Shown: positions 1 through 6,547 of the stretch, one piece after another | Numbering within the stretch: position 1 is the first letter of the stretch | Layout: each line of letters opens with the position of its first letter | Source of the DNA: Candidatus Nomurabacteria bacterium | GTDB lineage: Bacteria > Patescibacteriota > Minisyncoccia > Phycocordibacterales > UBA10002 | Direction of reading: 5' to 3' | Assembly (NCBI GenBank): GCA_943354745.1 | Contig: CALRDB010000030.1 | Location: 1 to 14,202 of the forward strand | Length of the DNA stretch: 14,202 bases | Translations under genes and position numbers: made by a program | Notes under the pieces: model-generated | Told to the model about the DNA's origin: nothing | Database searches by the model: none | What the model saw: only the letters and a program-made list of their open reading frames with translations

Positions 1-169
1 CTAAAGCACAAGGTGGTGGATGACCAGTATTTTCGAGCTCAGAAAGAGTGCCGACATAATCTATTTCGCACTCCTGACAATTCATAAAAAAACTGTACCC
101 CCCATACTTAGATGAATCCCAAGCAAACTTTCCCAGAAAATTCACTGTAATTTCTTTTCCATTTTTCAT
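1..169 (-). CDS. Small Cys-rich protein, N-terminal part (cut by window edge)
   Basis: The reading frame starts at ATG 169-167 and runs off the left edge after 56 codons. It is a clear paralogue of the complete 84-aa protein at 6277-6531. Both begin MKNG, share the core FAWDSSKY and GYSFFMNCQEC, and continue into GHPPPCAL. The CxxC at MNCQEC is probably half of a zinc-binding site. In the full paralogue the second pair, CPTC, lies beyond the point where this copy is cut. Compared with the paralogue it has one extra Lys codon near the start. Its promoter (TAGAGT-17-TATAAT) and a leader hairpin lie upstream, in the same arrangement as in the paralogue. The function is unknown. Confidence 0.75.
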   Translation of the reverse strand, partial: MKNGKEITVNFLGKFAWDSSKYGGYSFFMNCQECEIDYVGTLSELENTGHPPPCAL

Positions 170-185
170 ATTCCAATTTCAGCAC

Positions 186-202
186 ACCGACTACAAATCG
201 GT
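186..202 (-). promoter_or_regulatory. Leader hairpin (ACCGA...TCGGT)
   Basis: This dyad lies between the -10 and the start codon. The equivalent at 6548-6564 forms a perfect 7-bp stem (GCCGATT/AATCGGC). Here the outermost pair is A:T instead of G:C, which is a compensatory change, and one inner pair is lost. It could be a structured 5' leader or a protein-binding dyad. Confidence 0.5.
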
Positions 203-220
203 ATTTACAAATCCGAAAGT

Positions 221-249
221 ATTATAGAACACTACAAAAGGAAACTCTA
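221..249 (-). promoter_or_regulatory. Promoter of the left-edge Cys-rich gene
   Basis: On the minus strand, TAGAGT (249-244) is followed after 17 nt by a consensus TATAAT (226-221). The paralogue at 6583-6611 keeps the same layout as TTGAGT-17-TATACT. The start codon lies about 50 nt downstream of the -10, with a hairpin between. Confidence 0.65.
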
Positions 250-349
250 CTATTTCCCGACAGTGTAAATGAAGATACGTCCGTTATCACTATCCATTAT
301 CTCAAGGCACGGTTTTGGAAAAAATAGAATTTCATTTTCTTAAAATAAA

Positions 350-371
350 TACCCCAACACTGGTTGGGGTA
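350..371 (-). terminator. Intrinsic terminator of the two-gene minus-strand unit
   Basis: TACCCCAAC (350-358) pairs with GTTGGGGTA (363-371) around a 4-nt loop. Read on the minus strand it is followed by a T-rich ATTTATTTTA. It begins directly after the stop codon at 375-377. Confidence 0.75.
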
Positions 372-374
372 GGG

Positions 375-629
375 CTACTTTTTCGGCAAAACTATTCTGA
401 CAAAGTGGTGAACAGTTTCTGTCAAACAACTATCACCTTTGCACTTTGTTATCACACCCTCCGAAGGCGAGTTCCATAAAGATCCGAAGTAAGCAGTTTT
501 GAGTGTCCCGCACTGACTACAGCGAAGCTCTATTGCCTGTGTCAATATCGAGTTTTCTTTCTTTGGCTGAAATCTCGCGAACACAGGCTTGTCGGGTGAC
601 TTTTTTGTGACCAACGCTTGTGTCTTCAT
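375..629 (-). CDS. 84-aa putative zinc-ribbon protein
   Basis: This small soluble protein has four cysteines spaced as a zinc ribbon: C37-x2-C40 (CSQC) and C63-x4-C68 (CKGDSC). It has no signal peptide or membrane segment. Its ATG (629-627) overlaps the UGA of the upstream gene by the four bases ATGA, so translation is probably coupled and the two proteins may act together. A strong terminator follows the stop. I do not recognise the family. Metal binding is inferred only from the cysteine spacing. It resembles the other small Cys-rich proteins here (1-169, 6277-6531) in size but not in sequence. Confidence 0.75.
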   Translation of the reverse strand: MKTQALVTKKSPDKPVFARFQPKKENSILTQAIELRCSQCGTLKTAYFGSLWNSPSEGVITKCKGDSCLTETVHHFVRIVLPKK

Positions 630-1342
630 ACAGCTACCCCTTCACCCTTCCCAGGCTTTGCCATTTTACGGCTCCTAAGTAGACGAGAGAAGTACGTCAA
701 GTCGTCACCCTGAAGTGGTCTAATGCCGGCGAGATGCGAAGCGAGCTTGAGGGAGCGGGCTTTCCCGTTTTTTCGGGCCGTATTCTCTTCACTAATTCTT
801 TTAAGCCCTTTTTCCTGTATTTCTTCTATTGCCTCGGGGAGAGTTTTCGCCTTCAGTTTCTCTTCCTTCATCTTTCGCTTCACTAAGACTTCACCTCGCC
901 TTGATTTCTGCGGGACTACTATGATGCGATAGTAGAATCTACCGGTACTGGACTCCTGGATGTTCGGAGCCACCGTGCGCCTATACTTCCGTCGGCGGTT
1001 TTTCCGCCGTAGGGAACGGCGCGGGTGGTGTTTTGTGCCGAGGGCAGTTTCCCGCATCAGAGTTCCTTCGAACTCAGCAATGACCCGTGTCAGGGTTGGT
1101 TCGTCCAGATAATTATTTGCCTTGTGGCTACAGTTAAACTCTCCGCTGAAGACTACCTCATTGTACGGGTCGCCGACGGTGAGCACCTCTGAAGCTGGTC
1201 CGTATTTCCCCTTGTATTCCTCCCAGAACCATAGAAGCATCTTTTGTACTGCCGTCTTTCGATCAGGTGCGGAAATTCCACACCGCGCGAGATTCGAACC
1301 ATTCACTTTCACTAAACATGGGTATGTTCGTTGTTCGTTCAT
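626..1342 (-). CDS. Basic hypothetical protein, possible AP2-like DNA-binding segment
   Basis: The protein has 238 aa from the ATG at 1342, chosen because AAAGG lies 6 nt upstream. The frame is open to a TTG at 1384, but the -10 element at 1369-1374 falls inside that extension. Residues 108-122 are almost pure Arg/Lys (RRSLRRKNRRRKYRR). Residues 131-175 have a GRFYYRIIV strand, a basic hairpin and a TLPEAIEEI helix, which resembles the three-strand-plus-helix layout of AP2/integrase-type DNA-binding domains. This is a pattern resemblance only. The C-terminus is also basic. Nucleic-acid binding is therefore likely but not shown. It is the first gene of a two-gene unit with the 84-aa zinc-ribbon gene (ATGA overlap). 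Confidence 0.7.
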   Translation of the reverse strand: MNEQRTYPCLVKVNGSNLARCGISAPDRKTAVQKMLLWFWEEYKGKYGPASEVLTVGDPYNEVVFSGEFNCSHKANNYLDEPTLTRVIAEFEGTLMRETALGTKHHPRRSLRRKNRRRKYRRTVAPNIQESSTGRFYYRIIVVPQKSRRGEVLVKRKMKEEKLKAKTLPEAIEEIQEKGLKRISEENTARKNGKARSLKLASHLAGIRPLQGDDLTYFSRLLRSRKMAKPGKGEGVAV

Positions 1343-1368
1343 TGTAAACCTTTCTTTGTTCTGCGAGC

Positions 1369-1398
1369 ACTCTAACACATTCAAATTCCTTCCGCCAA
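1369..1398 (-). promoter_or_regulatory. Promoter with overlapping dyad
   Basis: On the minus strand, TTGGCG (1398-1393) is followed after 18 nt by TAGAGT (1374-1369), with an extended TG. The -35 is one arm of a perfect dyad, CGCCAA (1393-1398) / TTGGCG (1405-1410) with a 6-nt spacer. A repressor bound there would block the -35, so it may be an operator. Confidence 0.45.
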
Positions 1399-1563
1399 CA
1401 TATTTTGGCGAAATAGAGCGGGCGCGGATCCTCCGCTGGCCTTATTTACCCAGGTTATTCCCCTATCTCGGCTACAAACACCAGGATAAGAAAGATAAGC
1501 CTCGTGTACCGTTCAGCGCCAACGTGATGATTGATTTTGAAGGCTGAGGGAGCTTCACCGCGC

Positions 1564-2376
1564 CTACCTGAATGCGCTTTTGGGGAGCAGCGCGTCATGG
1601 AGCCTTCGGATGAATTCTTCCCACTGCGGCGAGTTCACATCTCGTCCGGCTTTGATCCACGCGTCATAGCGGATTTGGTCGCTATGCTCAAGCTGTTTGC
1701 CGTTCCGTACCAACGGTTCCATGGTATTTTCGCAGGTAAGCGCCCACGCTTTCTTTTCCCGAAGTACGCGTCCTTCAAGTGAAGTATCGGCATTGGTCGG
1801 AGTCAACACATAGCCGGATGCCAAATGGTCCAGCTCATGCATAAGCGCCACAAGGGAAAGGTTTTCGAACTTCTCTTTCCATTTCGGGTCGGTGGAATTT
1901 TTTGAGCTCTCCCAAATGTCCCTGAGGGCGGGAGCGAAAATACCAAGTTTAGGTCCATCCCCCAAAGCACTCGACCCACCGATCACATCCCGCGAAATGG
2001 AAGCATAGTTGACCGTTACCTGCATGTATACTTCTTTGCCGTACCGATTAAGAATATCTTGTTGTACCTTGAGATAGTATTCTCTGATTTCGGGTATGGG
2101 ATACTGCTGACTCTCCATAAGCTCCTTGATAACGTGGAGCTGATTTCCCCAAAACTGTTTGACCTCGTCGGGAGTCATATTCCTCTCCGGAACCGCCGAC
2201 TCTCGGTGTTCCGACACGCTCGGTTCATTACTGCCGGTATCATTCCTCGCAGGAGCACAGCCCTCTTCCGCGAGCACCGCAGCCGCGAGTGTGCCTATAA
2301 GCAAGGCGCTCTTGAAACCACGTTCGACAAAACCCGCGTTCTCTCCCTCCTGTGGAACTTCATTTTGTTCTTTCAT
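1564..2376 (-). CDS. Membrane-anchored HExxH (HELDH) putative metalloprotease
   Basis: The protein has 270 aa from ATG 2376. The frame is open up to 2472, but that extension would contain the terminator of the preceding gene (2437-2467) and the promoter, so 2376 is preferred. Residues 22-36 form one hydrophobic segment followed by C40, but the EEGC context is a poor lipobox. A Ser/Glu-rich linker leads to an exported domain. HELDH at 180-184 is a gluzincin-type zinc site, and the downstream stretch around 207-216 (LREKKAWALTCE) could supply the third ligand Glu. I do not recognise the family. A surface zinc peptidase is the best inference. The -10 GATAAT ends 7 nt before the ATG, which suggests a leaderless mRNA. 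Confidence 0.75.
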   Translation of the reverse strand: MKEQNEVPQEGENAGFVERGFKSALLIGTLAAAVLAEEGCAPARNDTGSNEPSVSEHRESAVPERNMTPDEVKQFWGNQLHVIKELMESQQYPIPEIREYYLKVQQDILNRYGKEVYMQVTVNYASISRDVIGGSSALGDGPKLGIFAPALRDIWESSKNSTDPKWKEKFENLSLVALMHELDHLASGYVLTPTNADTSLEGRVLREKKAWALTCENTMEPLVRNGKQLEHSDQIRYDAWIKAGRDVNSPQWEEFIRRLHDALLPKSAFR

Positions 2377-2383
2377 ACTCACT

Positions 2384-2411
2384 ATTATCAATGTATTTCG
2401 TCTTTTCTCAA
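2384..2411 (-). promoter_or_regulatory. Promoter of the HELDH gene
   Basis: On the minus strand, TTGAGA (2411-2406) is followed after 16 nt by GATAAT (2389-2384). Only 7 nt separate the -10 from the ATG at 2376, so the transcript would begin at or very near the start codon. Confidence 0.5.
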
Positions 2412-2436
2412 AGTCCCTAAGATGACTCCCTGTAGA

Positions 2437-2467
2437 CAAAAAGAAAACCGCCGGTGTAACTCGGCGG
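2437..2467 (-). terminator. Intrinsic terminator of the receiver-like gene
   Basis: CCGCCG (2448-2453) and CGGCGG (2462-2467) form a 6-bp GC stem. On the minus strand it is followed by TTTTCTTTTT (2447-2437). It sits 27 bp after the stop of the 2494-2901 gene. Confidence 0.8.
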
Positions 2468-2493
2468 CCCATGACAAGATAATAGTCTTTAGA

Positions 2494-2901
2494 CTAGACC
2501 CAATGCATCTGCTCCTGAACGAGCGAGAGGAGTTTTTTCCAATCGCGCTGGCCTGTGGGCGTGGCGCATCCTTTCGACGCGACGATCGCAAAGTCGTCGC
2601 ACTCGGGAATTGCCCCTTCGGTCGTGAAGTGTGCAGGGATAAAAATCCCAAACCCCCTGACGCCTACGTTCTTAAAACAGGAGATGAGCAACGTGGAAGG
2701 CATACTCGGCTCATCCTGCGCAGTAAACGGAACTTGCGCATCGGCAAGTATGATATGAAATCCGAAACCTGCTTCGCGCAATATATCTTGGGCTCCCCTG
2801 TACGTACTCACGCACTCGACCGTATGTCCCGCCAGTTCTCGGGCTGGGTCGGGTGAAAGAACTTCAACTTCTTTTTCGTGAAAAACACATAGTATTCTCA
2901 T
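2494..2901 (-). CDS. Receiver-like (CheY-fold) protein, degenerate
   Basis: The 135-aa protein has the alternating pattern of a response-regulator receiver domain: strand MRILCVFH, a helix around 36-44, strand HIILAD with an Asp in the usual phosphoacceptor place, strand FGIFIP, strand FAIVASKG with a Lys near the usual position, and a final helix WKKLLSLVQ. The acidic pair after the first strand is replaced by HEKE, so phosphorylation chemistry is doubtful. There is no output domain and no kinase gene nearby. The start is supported by GAGG 6 nt before ATG 2901. A terminator follows. The fold assignment is inference from the pattern alone. Confidence 0.6.
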   Translation of the reverse strand: MRILCVFHEKEVEVLSPDPARELAGHTVECVSTYRGAQDILREAGFGFHIILADAQVPFTAQDEPSMPSTLLISCFKNVGVRGFGIFIPAHFTTEGAIPECDDFAIVASKGCATPTGQRDWKKLLSLVQEQMHWV

Positions 2902-2974
2902 AAGGTACCTCGACCCATGAGGTTAACATAAAAATCTCAAAACAACCATGACCCCGTTGTCCGCTACACCTAAC

Positions 2975-3004
2975 AGCTGCTCTTTACCCAAGTAAAGAGC
3001 AGCT
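2975..3004. repeat. 13-bp perfect hairpin without U-tract
   Basis: AGCTGCTCTTTAC (2975-2987) and its exact complement (2992-3004) flank the loop ccaa. It lies 32 bp beyond the stop of the YgjP-like gene on the minus strand. Neither side has a T-run. The inner arm GCTCTTTA recurs in the hairpin at 3649-3674 on the other side of the same gene. Confidence 0.6.
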
Positions 3005-3035
3005 CTGGGAGCTGTGGAAGCCCAGGGGGGAGATG

Positions 3036-3611
3036 TTAGCCGAGATGCATACCCTGCCGACGGAGTTCTTTGCGAAGAGCATAGTGGTGAGGGAGGGACT
3101 CCGCGACGAGGGACCAGAACTTGAGAGAATGATTAAGCTGTGCAAGGTGGCAGAGTTCGTGGACGATAATGTAGTCGGCCAAATGCGGCGGAAGGAGCGC
3201 GATACGGTAATTGAAGTTAAGATTCTTTTTGCGTGAGCAGCTTCCCCATCGCGAACGTTGGTTGCGTATCGCGACCCGATTCCACGTGAGGCTGTAATGC
3301 TCGTTAAAATGTGCCAAACGCTCTGTTACCAACATCCGCGCTTTTTCTTTATGCTCCGCGAAATGCTTTTTACGGTTAACCCGCTTTGCGGGAGTGATTT
3401 TCGGGAATTTACTGAAGTATCTGATTTTATCCAATACCCATGCTGATTTCTCCAAAATAAACACTTCAATCGCACTCTGCCGCACCCTCGGCGAAGCCGT
3501 CACCGTAAACACGCCTCCGCTCGCAACCGAGAGCCGTATTCCCCGCGTCCTCCGATTGGTTCGAAGTGTGTACCCGACTCGTGCATTTCCAAGTTCAATC
3601 GTCTTTTCCAT
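3036..3611 (-). CDS. YgjP-like (DUF45 / WLM-type) metallopeptidase
   Basis: The protein has the layout of the YgjP/DUF45 family. An N-terminal beta region (RRTRGIRLSV) is followed by the signature QRSRWGSCS, NLNFNYRIALLPP, and then VHELCHLAQLNHSLKFW. The HELCH gives two zinc His and the catalytic Glu, and the downstream His in LNHSLKFW is the third ligand. The family is cytosolic and Zn-dependent, and its substrate is poorly known. The length (191 aa, or 194 from ATG 3620) is somewhat below the usual 230. I chose ATG 3611 because an extended -10 (TGtTAGAAT, 3627-3619) overlaps the 3620 ATG and ends exactly 7 nt before 3611. Similar hairpins flank the gene on both sides. Confidence 0.85.
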   Translation of the reverse strand: MEKTIELGNARVGYTLRTNRRTRGIRLSVASGGVFTVTASPRVRQSAIEVFILEKSAWVLDKIRYFSKFPKITPAKRVNRKKHFAEHKEKARMLVTERLAHFNEHYSLTWNRVAIRNQRSRWGSCSRKKNLNFNYRIALLPPHLADYIIVHELCHLAQLNHSLKFWSLVAESLPHHYALRKELRRQGMHLG

Positions 3612-3618
3612 ATCGGAC

Positions 3619-3627
3619 ATTCTAACA
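3619..3627 (-). promoter_or_regulatory. Extended -10 of the YgjP-like gene
   Basis: TGtTAGAAT on the minus strand ends 7 nt before ATG 3611. No convincing -35 is seen. It overlaps the alternative ATG at 3620, which argues for the shorter start. Confidence 0.4.
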
Positions 3628-3648
3628 GAACCAAAACTATTCAGGGCC

Positions 3649-3674
3649 GCTCTTTATTCGGGTACATAAAGAGC
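3649..3674. repeat. 9-bp hairpin related to the one at 2975
   Basis: GCTCTTTAT (3649-3657) pairs with ATAAAGAGC (3666-3674) around an 8-nt loop. There is no U-tract on either strand. It shares the GCTCTTTA/TAAAGAGC arms with the hairpin downstream of the neighbouring gene. Confidence 0.55.
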
Positions 3675-3721
3675 ATCCTTGAGATGGTATGAGTGAATGC
3701 TCGCTTGCGTTCCGAGTGTAC

Positions 3722-3749
3722 AAAAAAAGACTCGCACCACTGATGCGAG
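3722..3749 (-). terminator. Intrinsic terminator of the HELIH gene
   Basis: CTCGCA (3731-3736) pairs with TGCGAG (3744-3749). On the minus strand it is followed by C and seven Ts (3728-3722). It lies 21 bp after the stop codon at 3771. Confidence 0.8.
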
Positions 3750-3770
3750 CCTGCTCAAACGAAACCGATT

Positions 3771-5267
3771 TTACTTCTCCGGTGCAGCGAGCAGCTGCAC
3801 CTTCACCTCTTCCGGGACGGCAGCTTCCCTCACCCGCCTTTGCAACTCCGGCGATGCAACGATTTTCCGGAGCAACGGATCGTTAACACGCGCGAGACTC
3901 AGGAGTCGTTCCCTGTTGCTTGAAGCCTTTGCCTTTAGCTCGACGAACCTGACCGCGAAGTGCTCCGACTTTTTTGCAAGTTCGGTGAGCGTTTCCGCGA
4001 GGATTACGATGGTCTCATCGACAATCGCCGTGAAAAGCTCTTTGCCTTCGAGCCTCTTCCCAACCTCGTCGAGCCTCTTCCCAACCTCAGGGTCGGAAAC
4101 TCTCGTCCCCGTAAAGAACTTCGCCGCTAGCCGCAACCTCGGAACAACCGTGCTCGAGAGGTACTGAGGATACCCTCCCACGCTTCCGAAACCTATCCCG
4201 CTGTACTCCACGGCCATCCCATCGAGCATCCCTTGAAGTAGTCCGCTGGCGAGGGCACCCTCATACGACATGTTTGGCAAGAGTTCCTCAAGTTCGCGAA
4301 ACGTCTTCCCTGCCTTCAGTCCACACTGCATGTCTGCCGTCAACGTCTCCTGCTCCCTGTGCCACTGTGCAGCGTCGGCTTTAATCTGTATCTCGGTGAG
4401 CATGACAGATATCTCTATTCCCATGCACTTTTCCCAAAGACTTAGGAACTGTTGCGTTTCCTCCGTGCTAAGACCTACCGAGAGGAGTGTGCTCGCCAAC
4501 TTTGGAGACGTGTTTTCCCACGAGAGTTCGAAGTCGGATGTACGGAACCAATCCCACATGTCTGGCTCGCTTCCGAAAACACAGAGAGCGCCGACAGCCG
4601 CGGTACTCAAGGAATAACCCTTCGGCCCTTCTTTGTCCCACCCGAGCAAGTCGCACACCTTGAGCGCGAGAAACTCGGTGAAGCCCTCCGAAAGCCGAGG
4701 TGTCATGCCCATCTGCGTCCCTCCACGAAAGACGCTTTCGCGCCGGTCTCCCTGCACATAGTAGTGGATGAGCTCATGGCTCATGGTCCGCCTAAATGAG
4801 CTGTACGAGAACCGAAGGAGGGTGGGATTGAGACTCACGGCTTTTTTACCGAACAGCACTTCCGCAAGCTGCCCTTTCGAACCGTTTTCGACGATGAGCT
4901 GCGGCGGAGGGACCGTCTCCATAGTACGGATGACTCCCGCGCGATGTCGTACAGGTACGAGGGATACCAGAGTACGAAGATACGGCCCAGCGTCCTCCTT
5001 GGCATACCGTGCGGCCCACTGCCGAAGCATACTAGGCTCCGCGAGGTCGAGTTCTTCCATCTCCTCCGCTTCCTCCAAAGTAAGCTCCGACTTCCATTTA
5101 GCAATGACATTGGTGATGTCTTTGTCAGTGATGGTGAGTGCAGCCTTGTGCAGCGCGTTTGTGATGTGGTTCAGGCGTTCCGGAGAAAGCGAGACCACGA
5201 CGGGACGAAAAAAGCAAACGAAAAATCCTAGTAGGATTGTCAAAAAACCCAGCGTATATCTTTTCAT
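3771..5267 (-). CDS. Exported HExxH (HELIH) putative gluzincin metalloprotease
   Basis: The 498-aa protein begins with MKRY and a hydrophobic segment (residues 5-26), which is a signal anchor. The zinc site is HELIH at 164-168. SEGFTEF at 193-199 supplies a likely third Glu ligand about 30 residues later, as in gluzincins. An acidic helical region lies at 62-78. Residues 400-415 carry two copies of a 7-residue unit, EVGKRLD/EVGKRLE, encoded by a 21-bp tandem repeat. The C-terminal part is helical and charged. I cannot name the family. An envelope zinc protease is inferred. It has its own promoter (TTGACA-17-TAGAAA) and terminator, so it is transcribed alone. Confidence 0.75.
   Translation of the reverse strand: MKRYTLGFLTILLGFFVCFFRPVVVSLSPERLNHITNALHKAALTITDKDITNVIAKWKSELTLEEAEEMEELDLAEPSMLRQWAARYAKEDAGPYLRTLVSLVPVRHRAGVIRTMETVPPPQLIVENGSKGQLAEVLFGKKAVSLNPTLLRFSYSSFRRTMSHELIHYYVQGDRRESVFRGGTQMGMTPRLSEGFTEFLALKVCDLLGWDKEGPKGYSLSTAAVGALCVFGSEPDMWDWFRTSDFELSWENTSPKLASTLLSVGLSTEETQQFLSLWEKCMGIEISVMLTEIQIKADAAQWHREQETLTADMQCGLKAGKTFRELEELLPNMSYEGALASGLLQGMLDGMAVEYSGIGFGSVGGYPQYLSSTVVPRLRLAAKFFTGTRVSDPEVGKRLDEVGKRLEGKELFTAIVDETIVILAETLTELAKKSEHFAVRFVELKAKASSNRERLLSLARVNDPLLRKIVASPELQRRVREAAVPEEVKVQLLAAPEK
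4048..4089. repeat. Two-copy 21-bp in-frame tandem repeat
   Basis: Units 4048-4068 and 4069-4089 differ only at the last base. They encode the duplicated heptad EVGKRLD/EVGKRLE in the HELIH protein. The near identity points to a recent slippage duplication. Confidence 0.85.
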
Positions 5268-5290
5268 AAATGATCATCTTTTCAGACCAT

Positions 5291-5319
5291 TTTCTATCAT
5301 TCTTATGACCTACTGTCAA
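5291..5319 (-). promoter_or_regulatory. Promoter of the HELIH gene
   Basis: On the minus strand, a perfect TTGACA (5319-5314) is followed after 17 nt by TAGAAA (5296-5291). It gives a leader of about 17-20 nt before ATG 5267. Confidence 0.65.
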
Positions 5320-5333
5320 GTTTACGGCTTCCG

Positions 5334-5342
5334 TGCTAGAAT
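5334..5342 (+). promoter_or_regulatory. Extended -10 of the pseudouridine synthase gene
   Basis: TGcTAGAAT ends 9 nt before ATG 5352, so transcription would start at or just before the start codon. The -35 is weak. The element is back to back with the divergent promoter at 5291-5319. Confidence 0.45.
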
Positions 5343-5351
5343 GCACTGTAT

Positions 5352-6104
5352 ATGCGAAAACCAGCCCCAATCCAGAGCCCTACCCCCACCTTCCCCATGC
5401 GGATCAACAAGTATCTTGCGTGGAAGAAGTTTTCGACGCGGAAAGCTTCCGATGAGATAATCAAAAAAGGACAGGTATTCATCAACAACAAACAGGCGGA
5501 GGTAGGAATGATGGTACAGCAAAGCGATATCGTGGAGGTCAAATTCCGTGGCAAGCCGACGCCGTATTTCTACTACGCGTACAACAAGCCGAAAGGAGTT
5601 TCTATCCAGGAGCCCACTAACGAAAGCAGAGAACAAGGTAGAAATAAGAGGAATAATAAAAATATTCTTTCGTTTCCGAAGGGTGTGTTCCCTATCGGTT
5701 CGCTGGAGAAGGAATCCCACGGCCTTCTCATACTCACAAACGATGGCCGAATTACCGAACGTCTCCTTTCAGGCGCCTACAACGACGAGAAGGAATACGT
5801 GGTTACGACCAAAAATTTCCTCCGAGACAGTTTCAAAGATAAGATGGAAAAAGGCCCAATTATCGAAAACGAGCAGACAAAGAAGTGCAACGTGACGATA
5901 TTGAATGAAAACACGTTTACCATCACCCTCACCGAAGAGAAGCGCCACCAAGTAAGGCGTATGTGCTCCGCGCTGTTCCAGGAACCCAAAGACATTCAGC
6001 GCGTCCGCATTTTGAATATTAAACTTGCCGCTCTCCCTACTTCAACACACCGCGCTATTATAGGTGACGAGCTTACCCAATTCCTAGAAACACTTCTTTC
6101 CTAA
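5352..6104 (+). CDS. S4-domain rRNA pseudouridine synthase (RluB/E/F type), Asp to Glu at active site
   Basis: The protein has 250 aa. The S4 RNA-binding domain spans about residues 16-66 (MRINKYLAWKKFSTRKAS...). The RsuA/RluB/E/F-type catalytic domain follows, with motif I YNKPKGV (78-83), motif II GSLEKESHGLLILTNDG (116-132) and the C-terminal motif KRHQVRRM. The family converts a uridine in 23S or 16S rRNA to pseudouridine. In the family, motif II reads GRLD with Asp as nucleophile. Here it is GSLE, so E119 replaces the Asp and the preceding Arg is Ser. Activity is therefore in doubt. An ATG at 5397 (residue 16) is a possible start, but the -10 at 5337-5342 favours 5352. A fragment of a close paralogue lies at 8444-8641. 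Confidence 0.9.
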   Translation: MRKPAPIQSPTPTFPMRINKYLAWKKFSTRKASDEIIKKGQVFINNKQAEVGMMVQQSDIVEVKFRGKPTPYFYYAYNKPKGVSIQEPTNESREQGRNKRNNKNILSFPKGVFPIGSLEKESHGLLILTNDGRITERLLSGAYNDEKEYVVTTKNFLRDSFKDKMEKGPIIENEQTKKCNVTILNENTFTITLTEEKRHQVRRMCSALFQEPKDIQRVRILNIKLAALPTSTHRAIIGDELTQFLETLLS

Positions 6105-6111
6105 CTTCGGC

Positions 6112-6134
6112 TGTGTAAGCTACACATTTCTCTT
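6112..6134 (+). terminator. Weak terminator-like hairpin after the pseudouridine synthase
   Basis: TGTGTA (6112-6117) pairs with TACACA (6121-6126) around a 3-nt loop, followed by TTTCTCTT. The stem is short and AT-rich, so this is only a candidate. Nothing else is visible up to 6236. Confidence 0.3.
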
Positions 6135-6236
6135 AGAGTCGTCATAAGTGTTTTCGTATTGTACTACCCCTTGTAAACTCTTATTACTTGGACTAAACGA
6201 GTACTTTTACCTTCCTCTCTTGACGTCGAAGACTAT

Positions 6237-6263
6237 AAAAAAACCGCATCGGGACGATGCGGT
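6237..6263 (-). terminator. Intrinsic terminator of the 84-aa Cys-rich gene
   Basis: ACCGCATC (6243-6250) pairs with GATGCGGT (6256-6263), with seven Ts next to it on the minus strand (6243-6237). It lies 13 bp beyond the stop at 6277. Confidence 0.8.
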
Positions 6264-6276
6264 GTGATCTACCGAA

Positions 6277-6531
6277 CTATTTTTTGACAGGACACCCGCA
6301 AGTGACTCTGTGCACAATAGATGGTAGGAACAAATCAAAACATGTTGGGCACCTGGACACGATACCTAAAGCACAAGGTGGTGGATGACCACTATTTACA
6401 AGCTGAGAAAGAGTGCCGACATAATCTATTCCGCACTCCTGACAGTTCATAAAAAAACTGTACCCCTTGTACTTAGATGAATCCCAAGCGAATTTTTCCA
6501 GAAAATTCACTGTAATTTCTCCATTTTTCAT
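6277..6531 (-). CDS. 84-aa Cys-rich protein, complete paralogue of the left-edge gene
   Basis: This small soluble protein has CQEC (30-33) and CPTC (61-64) as two CxxC pairs, which suggests a single zinc-ribbon fold, plus a terminal CGCP. The N-terminal half is about 80% identical to the partial protein at 1-169. Start, promoter (TTGAGT-17-TATACT) and leader hairpin all match that copy, and GGAAT just before the ATG is the only ribosome-site-like sequence. It is transcribed alone and ends at a strong terminator. The function is unknown. Metal binding is inferred from cysteine spacing. Confidence 0.75.
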   Translation of the reverse strand: MKNGEITVNFLEKFAWDSSKYKGYSFFMNCQECGIDYVGTLSQLVNSGHPPPCALGIVSRCPTCFDLFLPSIVHRVTCGCPVKK

Positions 6532-6547
6532 ATTCCGCTTTCTACAC

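Larger units (their letters stand above)
1..258. repeat. Direct repeat, copy 1 (gene plus upstream region)
   Basis: Positions 1-258 align with 6366-6620 at roughly 80% identity by eye. The match covers the start of the Cys-rich gene, its leader hairpin and its promoter. It is cut by the window edge, so the full length is unknown. Confidence 0.7.

Noticed and set aside
993..1009. CGGCGG-ttttt-CCGCCG hairpin
   Set aside because: It lies inside a coding region and follows from Arg/Lys-rich codons. There is no sign of a terminator or regulatory role.
2388..2856. Overlapping ORFs on both strands around the terminator and receiver gene
   Set aside because: They cross the terminator at 2437-2467 or are shadows of the receiver-like gene.
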